From the NCBI RefSeq assembly GCF_900114835.1, contig NZ_FOUJ01000005.1:124001-188000 (forward strand): DNA of 64,000 nt, read 5' to 3'. A model generated the notes under the pieces. That model saw nothing but the letters and a program-made list of their open reading frames with translations. It searched no databases and was not told the origin of the DNA. Source of the DNA: Methanolobus profundi (GTDB taxonomy: Archaea; Halobacteriota; Methanosarcinia; Methanosarcinales; Methanosarcinaceae). Made by a program: the position numbers and the translations under genes. This document shows, in pieces, positions 62,579-64,000 of the stretch (positions are counted from its first letter, which is position 1; the number at the start of each line of letters is the position of its first letter).

Positions 62579-64000
62579 ATGAATCAAAATATTGTATTTA
62601 AACTGAACAAATGTATTTTTCCTTTGTTATTCGTATTGATAGTGTTCTCATTGACACTGAATGCATCTGCTGCCTCTCTTACTCCTGTGGTAACGGAATA
62701 TGGTAAGATAAGTATCTCCGTGGATGGTCTTGGGACTGCAGGATCCGATATCATCCAGGTAGAAAAACCAGCAGGAGCTACTGTAAGAAGTGCTTACATG
62801 ACAGCAGCAAGTAACTGGGGAGGGACCCAGATCCCAAACGGTTCGATAACAATTGATGGAACTGGTGTTAACTGGGAACTGGAAGTGAACTCAAATGGAT
62901 GGAATAATTGGGCCGATGTCACTTCTATAGTAGAGTCTAAGATAAACAGTGCTCCTAGTGGGAGGATAGATTTCACGATAACCGAGTTAAGTCCTGCTGC
63001 AGTGGAGGGGGAAGTCCTGATCGTTATCTTCGATGATCCTTCCCAGACACAAGACAATACGGCTATATTGCTTTTTGGAGGCCAGGCGACTACAGGTGAT
63101 TCTTTCGAGATCGGTTTGTCAGAACCTATAGACAAAACAACCCCGAATCTTCTGATAAATATGGGTCTTGCTATTAGTTTTGGCTATCAGCCAGGTAGTC
63201 AGGTAAGTTATGTGGATGTGAACGACGAGCGCCTGACGTCATCTGCGGGAGGTCAGGATGATGGATATAGCGGCAACGGTGGACTTATAACCGTTGGTGG
63301 TCTGGATGATAGTAATTCCAATCCTGCTGATCCATATGGGGCAGCTACCAGTATAACATATGATGATGAATTGTATGACATCATTCCTTTTGTTTCAAAT
63401 GGAGATAGCAACATCACTGTCTTTACTCAAAATCCTTCTAATGATGATAACATATTCTTTGCTTATTTCTTCATGCAGGCAACAACTGCAGTGGTTGGAG
63501 AAGGTGCTATCCTGTCCCCTTCCGACAGTTCATGTGATCTGAATACTGAACAGACCTTAACTGCAAAGTTACAGGACGACGATGGAAATGCTGTGGCAGG
63601 AAGGGAAGTTACCTTTGAAGTGGTTTCGGGTCCTCATTCCGGCACGTCAGGTAGTGACACGACCGATGCTAATGGTGAGGCTACATTCACGTACACTGGT
63701 ACATCTGCCGGTACAGATACAGTAGAAGCAAGCTTTGTTGGAAGCAGTAGCGAAACAATAACTTCCAATCAGGCAACTGTGGAATGGACCGTTGCTGCGT
63801 TTTCACCTTCCTATGTCCGATCTCCAGATGATAGCAATCAAATTACTAAATATGGTGATGAGGTAAATTTCAGTATTCAGAGCAGCATCTTTTCAAGTTA
63901 TAACTGGTCTATAGATGGTAGTCCGGTCAATGGTACCGGTGTAACACTGTATAATAATACGGATGATTCATCCAAACTATCCTATTGTCTAATTAATAGC
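62579..64000 (+). CDS. Secreted Ig-like surface protein, N-terminal part (runs off the window)
   Basis: The frame is open for 474 codons from ATG 62579 to the right edge. A signal peptide is clear (LFVLIVFSLTLNASAAS, cut after ASA). About 40-300 is a beta-rich domain (SISVDGLGTAGSDIIQ, GGLDDSNSNPADPYGA). About 310-400 is a bacterial-Ig/invasin type domain (LQDDDGNAVAGREVTFEVVS, TTDANGEATFTYTG). The last part (NFSIQSSIFSSYNWSIDG) starts another Ig-like unit common in methanogen surface proteins. It probably ends in a membrane anchor beyond the window. AT-rich promoter DNA precedes it. Confidence 0.85.
   Translation, partial: MNQNIVFKLNKCIFPLLFVLIVFSLTLNASAASLTPVVTEYGKISISVDGLGTAGSDIIQVEKPAGATVRSAYMTAASNWGGTQIPNGSITIDGTGVNWELEVNSNGWNNWADVTSIVESKINSAPSGRIDFTITELSPAAVEGEVLIVIFDDPSQTQDNTAILLFGGQATTGDSFEIGLSEPIDKTTPNLLINMGLAISFGYQPGSQVSYVDVNDERLTSSAGGQDDGYSGNGGLITVGGLDDSNSNPADPYGAATSITYDDELYDIIPFVSNGDSNITVFTQNPSNDDNIFFAYFFMQATTAVVGEGAILSPSDSSCDLNTEQTLTAKLQDDDGNAVAGREVTFEVVSGPHSGTSGSDTTDANGEATFTYTGTSAGTDTVEASFVGSSSETITSNQATVEWTVAAFSPSYVRSPDDSNQITKYGDEVNFSIQSSIFSSYNWSIDGSPVNGTGVTLYNNTDDSSKLSYCLINS

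Overview
The window comes from a methanogenic archaeon of the Methanosarcinales, most likely a Methanosarcinaceae genus near Methanolobus or Methanococcoides (inference). The signs are an archaeal-order nitrogenase cluster with two PII genes between nifH and nifD, the methanofuran enzyme MfnB, a methanogenesis-marker-14-like protein, an F420-hydrogenase-beta-like protein, archaeal lipid UbiA, archaeal SAM synthetase, Cdc48, HARP-type RNase P, TATA-box promoters, frequent TTG/GTG starts and histidine kinases with an HDLLNP H-box. No tRNA, rRNA, CRISPR array or complete transposon was seen.

Layout. 1-500: end of an ammonium transporter and its glnK. 0.8-2.3 kb: a REC-PAS-kinase. 2.3-3.35 kb: a long gene-free leader region. 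3.35-10.85 kb: nifH-nifI1-nifI2-nifD-nifK-nifE-nifN, with an inverted repeat at the predicted nifH transcript start, a strong hairpin between nifK and nifE, a terminator after nifN, and no nifX. 11-16.9 kb (minus): a giant surface protein with calcium-binding repeats and its small downstream partner. 17-19.1 kb (minus): a six-gene redox operon with three Rieske proteins, a glutaredoxin, a ferredoxin:thioredoxin-reductase-like protein and a nitroreductase. 19.2-21.1 kb: MarR regulator and MATE exporter. 21.2-24.5 kb: an FrhB-like flavoprotein divergent from a small siroheme reductase and a radical SAM protein. 24.5-28.3 kb (minus): copZ-copA copper operon. 28.4-35.3 kb: Mrr-like nuclease, thioredoxin, marker 14, PolX, DUF166, zinc ribbon and thymidylate kinase. 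35.4-37.6 kb: another PAS kinase and a small protein.

37.6-40.7 kb: a HisA-like gene divergent from mfnB, then a duplicated fragment of the mfnB 3' end flanking small membrane-protein genes. 40.9-48.8 kb: Cdc48, a chemoreceptor and a hybrid kinase. 49.1-54.8 kb: HARP, SAM synthetase, lipid UbiA and the NAD genes nadX, nadA and nadC. 54.9-60.4 kb: a surface protein, a tubulin/FtsZ-like GTPase, an orphan LolD-like ATPase, a PPC-domain protein, a winged-helix regulator and enolase. 61-64 kb: a LarA-family enzyme and the start of a secreted Ig-like surface protein running off the edge.

Points most worth attention: (1) three bc1-type (disulfide-cysteine) Rieske proteins co-transcribed with thiol-redox proteins; (2) two genes whose only sensible start, placed right after a Shine-Dalgarno, is ATT; (3) a split version of the F420/siroheme sulfite-reductase architecture next to a radical SAM protein with extra C-terminal cysteines; (4) the 1656+ residue Ca-repeat protein with an internal hydrophobic domain; (5) the mfnB 3'-end duplication; (6) possible RNA-level or repressor control elements in the nif operon. 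Function calls rest on recognising motifs and family patterns by eye; no database search was run.
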